From contig NZ_CP075715.1 of the NCBI RefSeq assembly GCF_024584805.1, positions 7,473,526 through 7,537,525 of the forward strand: DNA of 64,000 nucleotides, read 5' to 3'. The notes under the pieces were generated by a model. The model did no database searches. It was not told the DNA's origin and saw only the letters and a list, made by a program, of their open reading frames with translations. The stretch comes from Streptomyces sp. FIT100. Lineage in GTDB: Bacteria > Actinomycetota > Actinomycetes > Streptomycetales > Streptomycetaceae. Made by a program: the position numbers and the translations under genes. Shown here in pieces: positions 35,830 through 44,506 of the stretch. Positions within the stretch are counted from its first letter, which is position 1; the number at the start of each line of letters is the position of its first letter.

Positions 35830-36005
35830 CGTGTGCAACCGGCACGTGGAGCCGGCATACGGAACGGCGTGTGCAACCGGCACGTGGAGCCGGCATACGG
35901 AACGGCGTGTGGAACCGGCGCGTGGAACTGGCACACGGAACGGCGCGTGGAGCCGGCACACGGAACGGCGCGTGGAGCCGGCACACGGAACGGCGCGCGG
36001 GGCGG
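35830..36005. repeat. Tandem repeat array, 38-bp and 25-bp units
   Basis: Three 38-bp units (35830, 35868, 35906) are followed by two 25-bp units (35944, 35969) that equal the last 25 bp of the longer unit, then a partial copy. The first two units are identical. It fills most of the gap between two convergent genes and is not plausible coding sequence in any frame. The function is unknown. Confidence 0.85.
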
Positions 36006-36083
36006 CCGCCCCCGCAGCCGCCCCGCGCCATATGCCGCCGGCCCCGGAGCGCGTCAGGTCGCCTCAGGGCCGGCGGGTCCTCG

Positions 36084-39000
36084 TCACGCCCGCTTCAGCC
36101 GCAGCGTGACCAGCTCGAACGGACGCAGCGTCAGGAAGACCGTGTCGCCCGCCCGCTGCGGCGGCGCCGCCTCGGCGAGCGGCCTCTCCAGCAGGTCCGT
36201 CGCCGTCGCCTCCGCCACCTGGAAGCCCGCCGTCAGCGTCGCCCGGGCACGCCCGCCGCGCGACTCGTGGAAGCGGACCACGACATCGCCGCTCCCGTCG
36301 TCCGCCAGCTTCACGGCGGTGACCACGACGGCGTCGTTGTCCACCGCGACCAGCGGTGTCACCTCCGCCTCCGCACCGGCGACCGTCCGCTCCGGCAGGT
36401 TGATCCGGTAGCCCTCGCGGACCGCGTCGCCGATCGCCGCGCCCGGCACGAGCGCATGGCGGAAGCGGTGCACTCCCTGGTCGGTCTCCGGGTCGGGGAA
36501 GCGCGGGGCGCGCAGCAGCGAGGCGCGGACCGTGGTCGTCGTACCGGAGTCGGCGGCACGCACCGTGCGGGTCACGTCATGGCCGTACGTGGAGTCGTTG
36601 ACCAGCGCCACGCCCCACTCCGGCTCCTCGATGTGCACGAAGCGGTGGTTGCACGCCTCGAACTTGGCCGCCTCCCAGCTGGTGTTGGTGTGGGTCGCCC
36701 GGTGGAAGTGGCCGAACTGCGTCTCGGACGCGTACCGGTCGGCGTGCACGTCCAGCGCGAACGCCAGCTTCAGGAACTTCTCGGTCTCGTGCCAGTCGAC
36801 CTCGGTGTCGATGTCGAGCCGCTTGGTGCCGGGCGCGAGCGACAGCACCTGGGTGACCGTCGACTCCCCGAAGGAGCGCACGATCCGTACCGCCGCCGTC
36901 CCCCGGGCCCCCTCGGCCGACTCGACCGCGTCCGCGTCCACCAGGTCGGTCACGGTGTTGCGGTAGAACTCGTCGACGTCCCACGCGTCCCACATGTTCG
37001 GGAAGTCGGGGTGGAGCTGGAGCAGGTTCGCGGCGCCGCCCGGTGCGACGGACTCGCGCTCGGCGCCGATGTCGTACGCGGAGACGACGAGGCCGCGCGC
37101 GTCGACCTCCACCCGCAGCAGGCCGTTGTCCAGGACGTACCCGCCGCCCTCGCGCGGATGCCGGTACGAGGCCGCGCCCGGGGCGGGCAGTGCCGCGCCG
37201 CCCGCCGCGACCCCGTGCCGGGCGTGCGGCGCGGAGTTGAACACCAGCTCCGCGGTGCCCTCACCGGCGAGCGCCCGCTGCGCGCCGTCGATGATGCCGC
37301 CCAGCTCGCCGGCGACGGCCGCGTAGGTCTTCTCGGCCTCACGGTGCACCCAGGCGATGGACGAGCCGGGCAGGATGTCGTGGAACTGGTGGAGCAGCAC
37401 CGTCTTCCAGACCCGGTCCAACTGCTCGTACGGGTAGGGGAACCCGGCCCGGACGGCGGCCGTCGCGGCCCACAGCTCGGCCTCGCGCAGCAGGTGCTCG
37501 GAGCGCCGGTTGCCCTGCTTCGTCTTCGCCTGGCTGGTGAGCGTGGCGCGGTGCAGCTCCAGGTAGAGCTCGCCCACCCACACCGGCGCGTTCGGGTACT
37601 CGGCCTCGGCCTTGGTGAAGAACTCCTCGGGAGTCTCCCAGACGACGGTGGCCGAGCCCTCCAGGTCCCGCATCCGGGCCGCCTTGGCGACCATCTCGCG
37701 CGTCGTGCCGCCGCCGCCGTCGCCCCAGCCGGTCGGGGCGAGCGAGTGCCGGGCCACGCCCTTGTCCTTGAAGTTCTTCGCCGCGTGGGCGATCTCGCCG
37801 CCCTTCATGGAGCAGTTGTAGGTGTCGACGGGCGGGAAGTGGGTGAAGATCCGCGTCCCGTCGATGCCCTCCCACTGGAAGGTGTGGTGGGGGAACTTGT
37901 TGGTCTGGCTCCACGAGATCTTCTGGGTGAGCAGCCACTTGGAGCCCGCCGCCTTGATGATCTGCGGCAGTCCGGCCGCGAAGCCGAAGGTGTCCGGCAG
38001 CCACGCCTCGTCGTTCTCGACGCCGAACTCCTCCAGGAAGAACCGCTTCCCGTGCACGAACTGACGCGCCATCGCCTCCGAACCCGGCATGTTGGTGTCC
38101 GACTCCACCCACATGCCGCCGGCCGGCACGAACCGGCCGTCCGCGACGGCCTTCTTCACCTTCGCCCACACCTCGGGCCGGTGCTCCTTCACCCACGCCC
38201 ACTGCTGGGCCTGCGACATGGCGAAGACGAAGTCGGGCTCGTCCTCCAGCAGTGCCGTCATGTTGGACGTCGTCCGCGCGACCTTGCGCACCGTCTCGCG
38301 CAGCGGCCACAGCCACGCCGAGTCGATGTGGGCGTGGCCGACGGCGCTGATGCGGTGCGCGGACGGCTGCGCCGGGGTCGCGAGCACCTCCGCGAGCCGT
38401 GCCCGCGCCGCGGCCGCCGTGCCCTTGACGTCCTGGAGGTCGACCGCGTCCAGCGCCCGGTCGACGGCGCGCAGGAGCTCCCAGCGCCGGCCGGAGTCGA
38501 CCGGCAGCTCCTGCATCAGCTCACCGAGGACCTCGAGGTCCATGACCAGCTGCCACACCGTCTCCTCGAAGACGGCGAGGTCCATCCGGGTCAGCTTGTA
38601 CTGGGGGTCGCTGCCCGCGGTCTCCTTGTCGCCGAGCTGCGTCGGCAGGAAGGGGTGGTAGTCGAGGATGACCGGATTGGACGCGGCCTCGATGTGCAGC
38701 CGCACCTCCTCGCCGCCCGCGACGGGCGCCCCGATGCGCACCCACTGGTTGCGCGGGTTGAGACCCTTCACCGGGGTGCCGTCGGGCCGGTAGACGAGCC
38801 CCTCGCACTGGAATCCGGGCATGTTCTCGTCGAAGCCGAGGTCGAGGATCGCCTCGACGGTCTCACCGGCCCACTCGGCCGGCACGGTCCCGGTGACGCG
38901 GAACCAGCACGTGCCCCACGGAGCACCCCACATCGAGCCGACGTCGATCGGCGACGGCTCGGCCGCCAGCCCTTCGGCGACCGGGACGGGCTCGCCCGGC

Positions 39001-39113
39001 GCGTTCCAGACGGCAACCTCCAGCGGCACGGAGGCGGAGTACACCGCGGGGCGGATGCGCTCGTCGAGGACGCGCTTGAGGCGGGCCTCGACCAGGCTGC
39101 GGTCGTCATGCAT
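36084..39113 (-). CDS. GH38 alpha-mannosidase (cytosolic)
   Basis: 1009-aa cytosolic exo-mannosidase. HAHIDSAWLWP holds the zinc-binding His and Asp, GGMWVESDTNMPG the nucleophile Asp, and LHQFHDILPGSS another zinc-site His/Asp region. These are followed by the family beta-domains. Start ATG 39113 with GGAG. No signal peptide, so it trims imported oligosaccharides. It is the last gene of the leftward N-glycan-type run, 33 bp after GH85. Expected activity is alpha-1,2/1,3/1,6-mannose removal; linkage is not resolved. Confidence 0.94.
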   Translation of the reverse strand: MHDDRSLVEARLKRVLDERIRPAVYSASVPLEVAVWNAPGEPVPVAEGLAAEPSPIDVGSMWGAPWGTCWFRVTGTVPAEWAGETVEAILDLGFDENMPGFQCEGLVYRPDGTPVKGLNPRNQWVRIGAPVAGGEEVRLHIEAASNPVILDYHPFLPTQLGDKETAGSDPQYKLTRMDLAVFEETVWQLVMDLEVLGELMQELPVDSGRRWELLRAVDRALDAVDLQDVKGTAAAARARLAEVLATPAQPSAHRISAVGHAHIDSAWLWPLRETVRKVARTTSNMTALLEDEPDFVFAMSQAQQWAWVKEHRPEVWAKVKKAVADGRFVPAGGMWVESDTNMPGSEAMARQFVHGKRFFLEEFGVENDEAWLPDTFGFAAGLPQIIKAAGSKWLLTQKISWSQTNKFPHHTFQWEGIDGTRIFTHFPPVDTYNCSMKGGEIAHAAKNFKDKGVARHSLAPTGWGDGGGGTTREMVAKAARMRDLEGSATVVWETPEEFFTKAEAEYPNAPVWVGELYLELHRATLTSQAKTKQGNRRSEHLLREAELWAATAAVRAGFPYPYEQLDRVWKTVLLHQFHDILPGSSIAWVHREAEKTYAAVAGELGGIIDGAQRALAGEGTAELVFNSAPHARHGVAAGGAALPAPGAASYRHPREGGGYVLDNGLLRVEVDARGLVVSAYDIGAERESVAPGGAANLLQLHPDFPNMWDAWDVDEFYRNTVTDLVDADAVESAEGARGTAAVRIVRSFGESTVTQVLSLAPGTKRLDIDTEVDWHETEKFLKLAFALDVHADRYASETQFGHFHRATHTNTSWEAAKFEACNHRFVHIEEPEWGVALVNDSTYGHDVTRTVRAADSGTTTTVRASLLRAPRFPDPETDQGVHRFRHALVPGAAIGDAVREGYRINLPERTVAGAEAEVTPLVAVDNDAVVVTAVKLADDGSGDVVVRFHESRGGRARATLTAGFQVAEATATDLLERPLAEAAPPQRAGDTVFLTLRPFELVTLRLKRA

Positions 39114-39146
39114 GAGGGGTGCTCCGTAGAGGGTTGAGGGTGTGGG

Positions 39147-41279
39147 TTACCAGGTGTGCGCGGCCGAGGCCGCGCCGGAGGTGGTGTACAGCTCGCCGAC
39201 GGCGCGTACCTCGAAGCGCGCCGCCGACTCGCCCTGCTCCGGCCGCAGACCGGAGAGGTGGAAGGCGCTCTGGCAGGTGCCGCCGAGGAAGCGCCGTGAG
39301 CCGTCCGGCAGCACCCGGTGCAGCTCGTAGTGGCGCACGGGGCCGGGGGCCGGGGTCCACCGCAGCCGCAGCGCGGTCTCACCCGCCGTGCCGGCACTGT
39401 CGGTGACCCGCAGGTCGGAGGGTGCCGCCGGCGCCACCGACGCCTCGCGCACGGCGAGGGCGCCCAGCCGGTAGGCCACGGCCCCTGGGCCGGTCAGCCG
39501 GACACCGAGCGAACGGACCGTGCCGGTGACCCCGCCCAGCCGCAGCGTCGCGGTCGTCCAGCCGGTGCCGGCGCGCAGCGTCCCCGCAGGGACGTACGTG
39601 TACGGGACCGGCTCGCCGGGCGCTCCCGGCTCGGCCGTGGCGACGGCGAGCTCGACGGTCACCTCGCCCCCGTCGGCGCGGTGCGTGAGCTCGACGGCGA
39701 CGGAGTCGGAGAGCGGCAGCCGGGCCGCGTACAGCTCCACCGTCACCGGCGCGTCCAGGTCGCCGGAGACCAGCACGCTGCTGCCGCCGCGCCAGGCGTC
39801 GGCGAAGTCGAAGGAGACGGCCGGGCGGCGGCCCTCGGTGCGCACCACCCAGCGGCGGCCCGGCAGCCGGTCCTGCAACCCCAGATGGTTCCACTGGACG
39901 TCGGAGGCGACCGTGCCCCCGTCGTACCAGCGCAGCCCGTGACCGGTGTTGAACGTCGTCGCGAACGGCAGCGAGGTCACCGTCGACCGGTCGGCGACGG
40001 CCGTCGCGGGAGCGCGCCAGCCGCTCGCGCCGTCCGGCTGGGACGGGTCCAGCGACTGGCCCGTCCAGAACCGGTCGTCGGCGGCGTGGAACTGGCCCGG
40101 GGTGCGGCCCCCGGGCAGCTGGTTGCGGGTCCATTCGGGCCGGTAGAAGCCGTACGACACGATGTGGTCCCGGCCGCGGGGGATGATCGCGTCCCAGTCG
40201 ACCGACTTGTTCCAGCCGCTCGCCTCCACGTCGACCCCGGCCCACAGCTCGTAGCGGCTGCGGTCGAGGTCGTCGGCGAGCGTTCCCGAGGAGGCGAGTT
40301 CCGACGCCGTCCAGCGGAAGTCGACGAACATCGAGTCCGCCGTCTCGAAGAAGGGCCGGTTCTGCTCGTTGAGCGCGCCCTGCCAGCTCACCGAGCCGTT
40401 CGTGGTCATGGAGTCGTACCAGGTGACGCGCTGGCCCTTCGCCGCGCCCAGCTCCCTGAGCTCGGTGAGGAAGCCGAGCATCGCGGTGGCGAGCGCGGCG
40501 TCCCCGCCGCCGGTCTCGGCGTTGACGAACCAGCCGTCGAAGCCGTACGCCTCGGCGACCGCGACCAGTTGCGCGGCGATCGGGTAGTGCCCCGCGGAGT
40601 CCTTCTGCACCAGGTCGCGGGTCCACTGGAGCTGCCCGCCGTAGGCCACGGGCGGCAGGAAGACATTGCCGAGGACCGGCACGCCGTGCCGGTGGGCGGC
40701 GTCCACGATCGGGGCGTTCGGCGCGAGGACCAGGCCCTCGCCCGACGAGCCGCCCCAGAAGACCAGTTCGTCGATGTACGCCCAGTGCGTCAGGGCGTAG
40801 TAGTCGGCCGTGGCGGCGCCCTGCGAGGGGTTGAGCGACGTGGGGCCGAACGACACCAGCGACTGGATCCGGGCCTGGCCCGCGCGGGCCGTGGTGTTGG
40901 GCGGCACGGGTGTGAAGCGCTGCGCCAGCGGCACGCTCGCCGCGTTGAACGCCAGGTCCGCGTCGTCCTCGGCGCGCCACTGCTTGAGACTGCGCCAGGT
41001 GATGCCGGTGCCGGGGCTGCCGGAGGGCAGCGAGTCCGGGTACCAGTACGAGGCGTACGGCTGCAGGCCGGCGGCGGCCGCGGCCGTCCCGGACGCGGAT
41101 GCCGCTCCGGCCGCGGTGGCCGCGGTGGCCGCGGTGGCCTGCGCGGCCGGGGCGAGGAAGGCGGCAGCCGCCCCCGCGGCACCCGCGAGGACGACGTTGC
41201 GGCGGCTGGGGTGCGTGCCAGGCGTCGCCGGGCAGACGGGACTTTGAAGACACGACCTGGGTTCGACGGAATGGGTCAT
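39147..41279 (-). CDS. Tat-exported GH85 endo-beta-N-acetylglucosaminidase
   Basis: 710-aa secreted enzyme that cuts the chitobiose core of N-glycans. YASYWYPDSLPSGSPGTG starts the catalytic barrel; GFDGWFVNAET carries the acid/base glutamate, with ELVFWGGSSGEG before it and a beta-sandwich and FN3-like domain (LRVTDSAGTAGETALRLRW) after. Start ATG 41279 with GGAG. The Tat motif SRRNVVLAG begins only at residue 25. The preceding residues, about 9-23, are encoded by the end of a mobile element, giving an unusually long n-region. Upstream is GH5 (65 bp), downstream GH38. Confidence 0.92.
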   Translation of the reverse strand: MTHSVEPRSCLQSPVCPATPGTHPSRRNVVLAGAAGAAAAFLAPAAQATAATAATAAGAASASGTAAAAAGLQPYASYWYPDSLPSGSPGTGITWRSLKQWRAEDDADLAFNAASVPLAQRFTPVPPNTTARAGQARIQSLVSFGPTSLNPSQGAATADYYALTHWAYIDELVFWGGSSGEGLVLAPNAPIVDAAHRHGVPVLGNVFLPPVAYGGQLQWTRDLVQKDSAGHYPIAAQLVAVAEAYGFDGWFVNAETGGGDAALATAMLGFLTELRELGAAKGQRVTWYDSMTTNGSVSWQGALNEQNRPFFETADSMFVDFRWTASELASSGTLADDLDRSRYELWAGVDVEASGWNKSVDWDAIIPRGRDHIVSYGFYRPEWTRNQLPGGRTPGQFHAADDRFWTGQSLDPSQPDGASGWRAPATAVADRSTVTSLPFATTFNTGHGLRWYDGGTVASDVQWNHLGLQDRLPGRRWVVRTEGRRPAVSFDFADAWRGGSSVLVSGDLDAPVTVELYAARLPLSDSVAVELTHRADGGEVTVELAVATAEPGAPGEPVPYTYVPAGTLRAGTGWTTATLRLGGVTGTVRSLGVRLTGPGAVAYRLGALAVREASVAPAAPSDLRVTDSAGTAGETALRLRWTPAPGPVRHYELHRVLPDGSRRFLGGTCQSAFHLSGLRPEQGESAARFEVRAVGELYTTSGAASAAHTW
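41213..41256 (-). mobile_element. MITE end fragment inside the GH85 coding start, copy E
   Basis: On the minus strand the 44 nt starting GTCGTGTCTTCAAAGT match the left end of copy D (49562 onward) with one mismatch. The outer flank reads CCAG/CTGG, a decayed CTAG. The rest of the element is missing. It is read in frame and encodes Ser-Cys-Leu-Gln-Ser-Pro at residues 9-14 of the GH85 protein. Confidence 0.85.
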
Positions 41280-41344
41280 GACGGGCTCCGTATCGGTGGC
41301 GGGCGAGGGACGGTGCTTTCCGTGGTGCGGGGTGTGCGCGTCGG

Positions 41345-42595
41345 TCATCGGACCTGGTCCGGGGTGACCACCTCGGTGATGCCCCGGGCGGCCAGATGCG
41401 CGGTGTCGTGCGCGCGGCTCGCGAGCACGGCGGTGGGACGGGCGCCGTCGGCCGTGAGCCGGGCGAACGCCTCGAAGACGGCGCCGCCGGGCGCGCACAC
41501 CGAGCGGCCCGGGGCGTTGCCGTCGTCACCCGCGTCCACGACGAGGGCGGTGGTGCGCGTGGCCGGCCGGCAGGGGCGGGCGCGCTGCTCCTCGACGATG
41601 CGGGCGATGGTCTTCCCGGCCGGCTTGACCTCCCGGTCGCTCGTCATCAGGCCCAGGCTGTACTCCAGCTCGGGGAAGTCGGCGAGCGCACGCGACACAT
41701 CGTGCGAGCACCACCAGGTGACACCCCACAGATCCGGGCAGTCCAGCGCACCCGCGACGGTCGCCTCGGTGAAGGTGTCCGCGTGCTCGGCCGGGATCAG
41801 CGGCGCGGGCGCGCCGACCTCCTGGAGCCACACGGGCCGGTGCGGATCGTCGGCCCACGCCTTGGACAGCTCGACGAGGTAGGCGGCATGGTGCTCGGTG
41901 GCCGTTCCCGTGCGCCCGTGGCGCTGGGCCGTGCCGTTGAAGACCCAGGAGTGCACGGCGGTGACGGCGCCCAGACGGGCGGAGTGCGCGGGCGTGAACG
42001 GTTGGTCGTCCTGGTACCAGGTGGCGTCGTACTCGGCGTGCAGATGAAGCTTGCCGGGCGCGCCCTCCTCGCAGGCTTCGAGCAGCCGGGTGAGCCAGCG
42101 CTCCGCCTGCTCCGGCGTGATGCGGTCCGGGTCCGGGTGCGGCCCGGAGGAGAACTGGTTGACCTCGTTGCCGATGGTCATGCCGATGAAGTTCGGCCGG
42201 TCGGCGAGGGCCGCGGCGAGCGTCCGCAGGTACGCGGCCTGGCCCGACACCACGTCCGGATCGCTGAAGATGTTGCGCCGGTGCCAGGTCTGCGTCCAGG
42301 CCGGCAGGAAGTCGAAGCTCGACAGATGCCCCTGGAGGCCGTCGACGTTGACGTCCAGGCCCCGCTCGGCGGCGGCGTCGGCCAGCTGCACGAGCTGCTC
42401 GACGGCGCGCGGGCGGATGAGGGTGCGGTTGGGCTGGAAGACGGGCCAGAGCGGGAACACCCGGACGTGGTCGAGGCCGAGCCCCGCGATGGAGTCCAGG
42501 TCGGCCCGTACGGCGTCGAGGTCGAAGTCGAGCCAGTGGTGGAACCACCCCTGGCTGGGCGTGTAGTTGGCGCCGAAGCGCACGGTGGAGGTCAT
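41345..42595 (-). CDS. GH5-family glycosidase, resembling N-glycan-core beta-mannosidases (GH5_18 type)
   Basis: 416-aa cytosolic (beta/alpha)8 enzyme. MTIGNEVNQF contains the acid/base glutamate and VWLQEVGAP the nucleophile; RFGANYTPSQGWFHHW at the N-terminus is distinctive. Start at 42595, AAGGAA 12 bp upstream. With GH85 and GH38 beside it, the likely role is hydrolysis of Man-beta-1,4-GlcNAc left after alpha-mannose removal, as known for subfamily 18 in bifidobacteria. The last about 65 residues form an extra domain. Family is firm; subfamily is inferred from context and recall, not a search. Confidence 0.78.
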   Translation of the reverse strand: MTSTVRFGANYTPSQGWFHHWLDFDLDAVRADLDSIAGLGLDHVRVFPLWPVFQPNRTLIRPRAVEQLVQLADAAAERGLDVNVDGLQGHLSSFDFLPAWTQTWHRRNIFSDPDVVSGQAAYLRTLAAALADRPNFIGMTIGNEVNQFSSGPHPDPDRITPEQAERWLTRLLEACEEGAPGKLHLHAEYDATWYQDDQPFTPAHSARLGAVTAVHSWVFNGTAQRHGRTGTATEHHAAYLVELSKAWADDPHRPVWLQEVGAPAPLIPAEHADTFTEATVAGALDCPDLWGVTWWCSHDVSRALADFPELEYSLGLMTSDREVKPAGKTIARIVEEQRARPCRPATRTTALVVDAGDDGNAPGRSVCAPGGAVFEAFARLTADGARPTAVLASRAHDTAHLAARGITEVVTPDQVR

Positions 42596-42642
42596 ATGCG
42601 TCAGAAGTTCCTTGGAAGCGGGGGCGGGGGCGCGGCGGGGTG

Positions 42643-43509
42643 TCAGCCCTTGACGGCGCCCTCGCCGACGCCGCGGAAGAAGTAGCGCTGGAGGCAGGCG
42701 AAGAGGACGATCAGCGGCATCACGGCGATGATCGTGCCGGCCGCGACGAGGCGTTCGTCGTTGGCGAAGGTGCCGTGCAGATAGTTCAGTCCGATGGTCA
42801 GGGTGAAGTTCTGCGGATCGCTGAGGACGATGAGCGGCCACAGGAAGTCGTCCCACGCCCCCATGAAGGCGAAGATGGCGACGACGGCCAGGGTGCCCTT
42901 CACCGAGGGCAGCGCGATGCGCACGAACCGCTGCCAGACGTTGGCGCCGTCGACGAACGCGGCCTCCTCGATCTCGTACGGCAGGTTGAGGAAGGCGTTG
43001 CGCATCAGCAGCACGTTCAGGGCCGAAACGGACAGCGGCAGCAGCACACCGACGAGGGTGTTGTTGAGGCCGAGGTCACGCATGGTCGTGAACTGGGCGA
43101 TGATGATGCCCTCCACGGGCACGAGCATCGCCAGGATGAACGCGAGCGTGGCGGCCCTGCGGCCCCGGTAGCGCAGCCGGGCGAGCGCGTATCCGGCCAG
43201 TGCGGCACCGACGCAGTTGGTCAGGACGTTGGCGAGCGCGACCTTGAGCGAGTTCAGTGCGTAGTCCCAGACGGGGATGGTCTCGGCGACGCGGCTGTAG
43301 TTGCCGAGGGTCGGGTCGTCCGGCAGGAAACTCGGCGGGGAGCTGAAGATGTCCTCGTGCGGCCCCTTGAGCGAGGTCGACAGCTGCCACAGGAACGGTC
43401 CGACGGTCAGCGCGAGGACGGCGAGGAGCAGCACGTACCGCAGCGCGATCTCCCAGACGGGCATCCGGCGCCCACCGTCCCGGTTCATGCGTGCGCTCTT
43501 CCGGTTCAC
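42643..43509 (-). CDS. Carbohydrate ABC permease (MalG-like)
   Basis: 288-aa membrane protein, six helices, EAA loop PYEIEEAAFVDGANVWQRF. GTG start at 43509 with a perfect AAGGAGG; it overlaps the upstream stop as GTGA. ATG 43488 is an alternative start. Part of the importer for GH85-released glycans. Confidence 0.92.
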   Translation of the reverse strand: MNRKSARMNRDGGRRMPVWEIALRYVLLLAVLALTVGPFLWQLSTSLKGPHEDIFSSPPSFLPDDPTLGNYSRVAETIPVWDYALNSLKVALANVLTNCVGAALAGYALARLRYRGRRAATLAFILAMLVPVEGIIIAQFTTMRDLGLNNTLVGVLLPLSVSALNVLLMRNAFLNLPYEIEEAAFVDGANVWQRFVRIALPSVKGTLAVVAIFAFMGAWDDFLWPLIVLSDPQNFTLTIGLNYLHGTFANDERLVAAGTIIAVMPLIVLFACLQRYFFRGVGEGAVKG

Positions 43510-44492
43510 GCGTCCTCCTTCCGGTCGGCGCGCATCACCAGCAGCATCAGGGCGACGGTGACGACGAAGACGACCACCGAGATCGCGGACGCGTAGCCGA
43601 CGCGGCCGGTCAGCCCGGTGCCGGTGCGCTGGACGAGCATCACGAGGGTGGTGTCCTCGCCCGCGGGGCCACCGTCGGGACCCGCCATCAGATAGACCTC
43701 GGAGAAGACCTTGAAGGCGGCCACCGAGGAGAGCGCGCCGACCAGCACCATCGTGGAACGGACCGCGGGCAGGGTGACGGTGAGGAAGCGCCGCAGGGCG
43801 CCCGCGCCGTCCACGGACGCGGCCTCGTGCAGCTCGCGCGGGACATTGGCCAGCGCGGCCAGATAAATGATCATGTAGTAGCCGAGGCCCTTCCAGACCG
43901 TGACCATCATGGCGCTCAGCAGGAGCAGCCACTGGTCGCTGAGGAAGCCGACCTTGCCGACCCCCACCGCCTCCAGCACCGCGTTGACCAGTCCGCGCTC
44001 GTCGAGCAGCCACACCCAGATCAGGCCGACCACCACGATGGAGGCGACGACGGGGGTGTAGAACGCGGAGCGGAAGAAGGTGATGCCGGGGATCTGCTTC
44101 TGTACGAGGAGCGCCAGCAGCAGCGGCAGGATCACCAGGGCGGGGACGACTCCGAGGACGTACAGCGTGCTGTTGCGCAGCCCGGTCCAGAACATCTCGT
44201 CGCTGAGCATCTCCCGGAAGTTGGCCAGGCCCACGAACTGCCCGGGAACCAGGGTCCTGCGGTCCGTGAAGGAGTTGACCACCGTGGAGAGGAACGGGTA
44301 CAGGCTGAAGGCGCCGGCGACCAGCAGCCCGGGGGCGGCGAACAGCCAGGGGCTGGTGGGCAGGTGCCGGCTGATCCGGGGCGCGGCGGCGCGCCCCGCG
44401 CGGCTGCCCCGGCCGGGGCCCGAGCCCTTCGGCGCGGGCCCCGCCGTACCGGTGTCGGAGGAGGCCGCCGTGGCGGCGGTGGGGGTCTTCAT
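43506..44492 (-). CDS. Carbohydrate ABC permease (MalF-like)
   Basis: 328-aa membrane protein with a 45-residue Gly/Pro/Ala-rich cytoplasmic N-terminus, then helices from SPWLFAAPGLLVAG. The EAA loop is PRELHEAASVDGAGALRRF. Start ATG 44492 lies 14 bp after the binding-protein gene. Couples to the MalG-like permease through a 4-bp overlap. Confidence 0.92.
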   Translation of the reverse strand: MKTPTAATAASSDTGTAGPAPKGSGPGRGSRAGRAAAPRISRHLPTSPWLFAAPGLLVAGAFSLYPFLSTVVNSFTDRRTLVPGQFVGLANFREMLSDEMFWTGLRNSTLYVLGVVPALVILPLLLALLVQKQIPGITFFRSAFYTPVVASIVVVGLIWVWLLDERGLVNAVLEAVGVGKVGFLSDQWLLLLSAMMVTVWKGLGYYMIIYLAALANVPRELHEAASVDGAGALRRFLTVTLPAVRSTMVLVGALSSVAAFKVFSEVYLMAGPDGGPAGEDTTLVMLVQRTGTGLTGRVGYASAISVVVFVVTVALMLLVMRADRKEDA

Positions 44493-44506
44493 GGCAGGTC
44501 CGGGTC

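Noticed and set aside
35830-36005. CRISPR array
   Set aside because: The units are directly adjacent with no unique spacers, and no cas gene is present in the window.
35808-39137. A 1109-codon open frame on the plus strand
   Set aside because: Antisense to the GH38 gene with clear catalytic motifs; its start lies in the tandem repeat.
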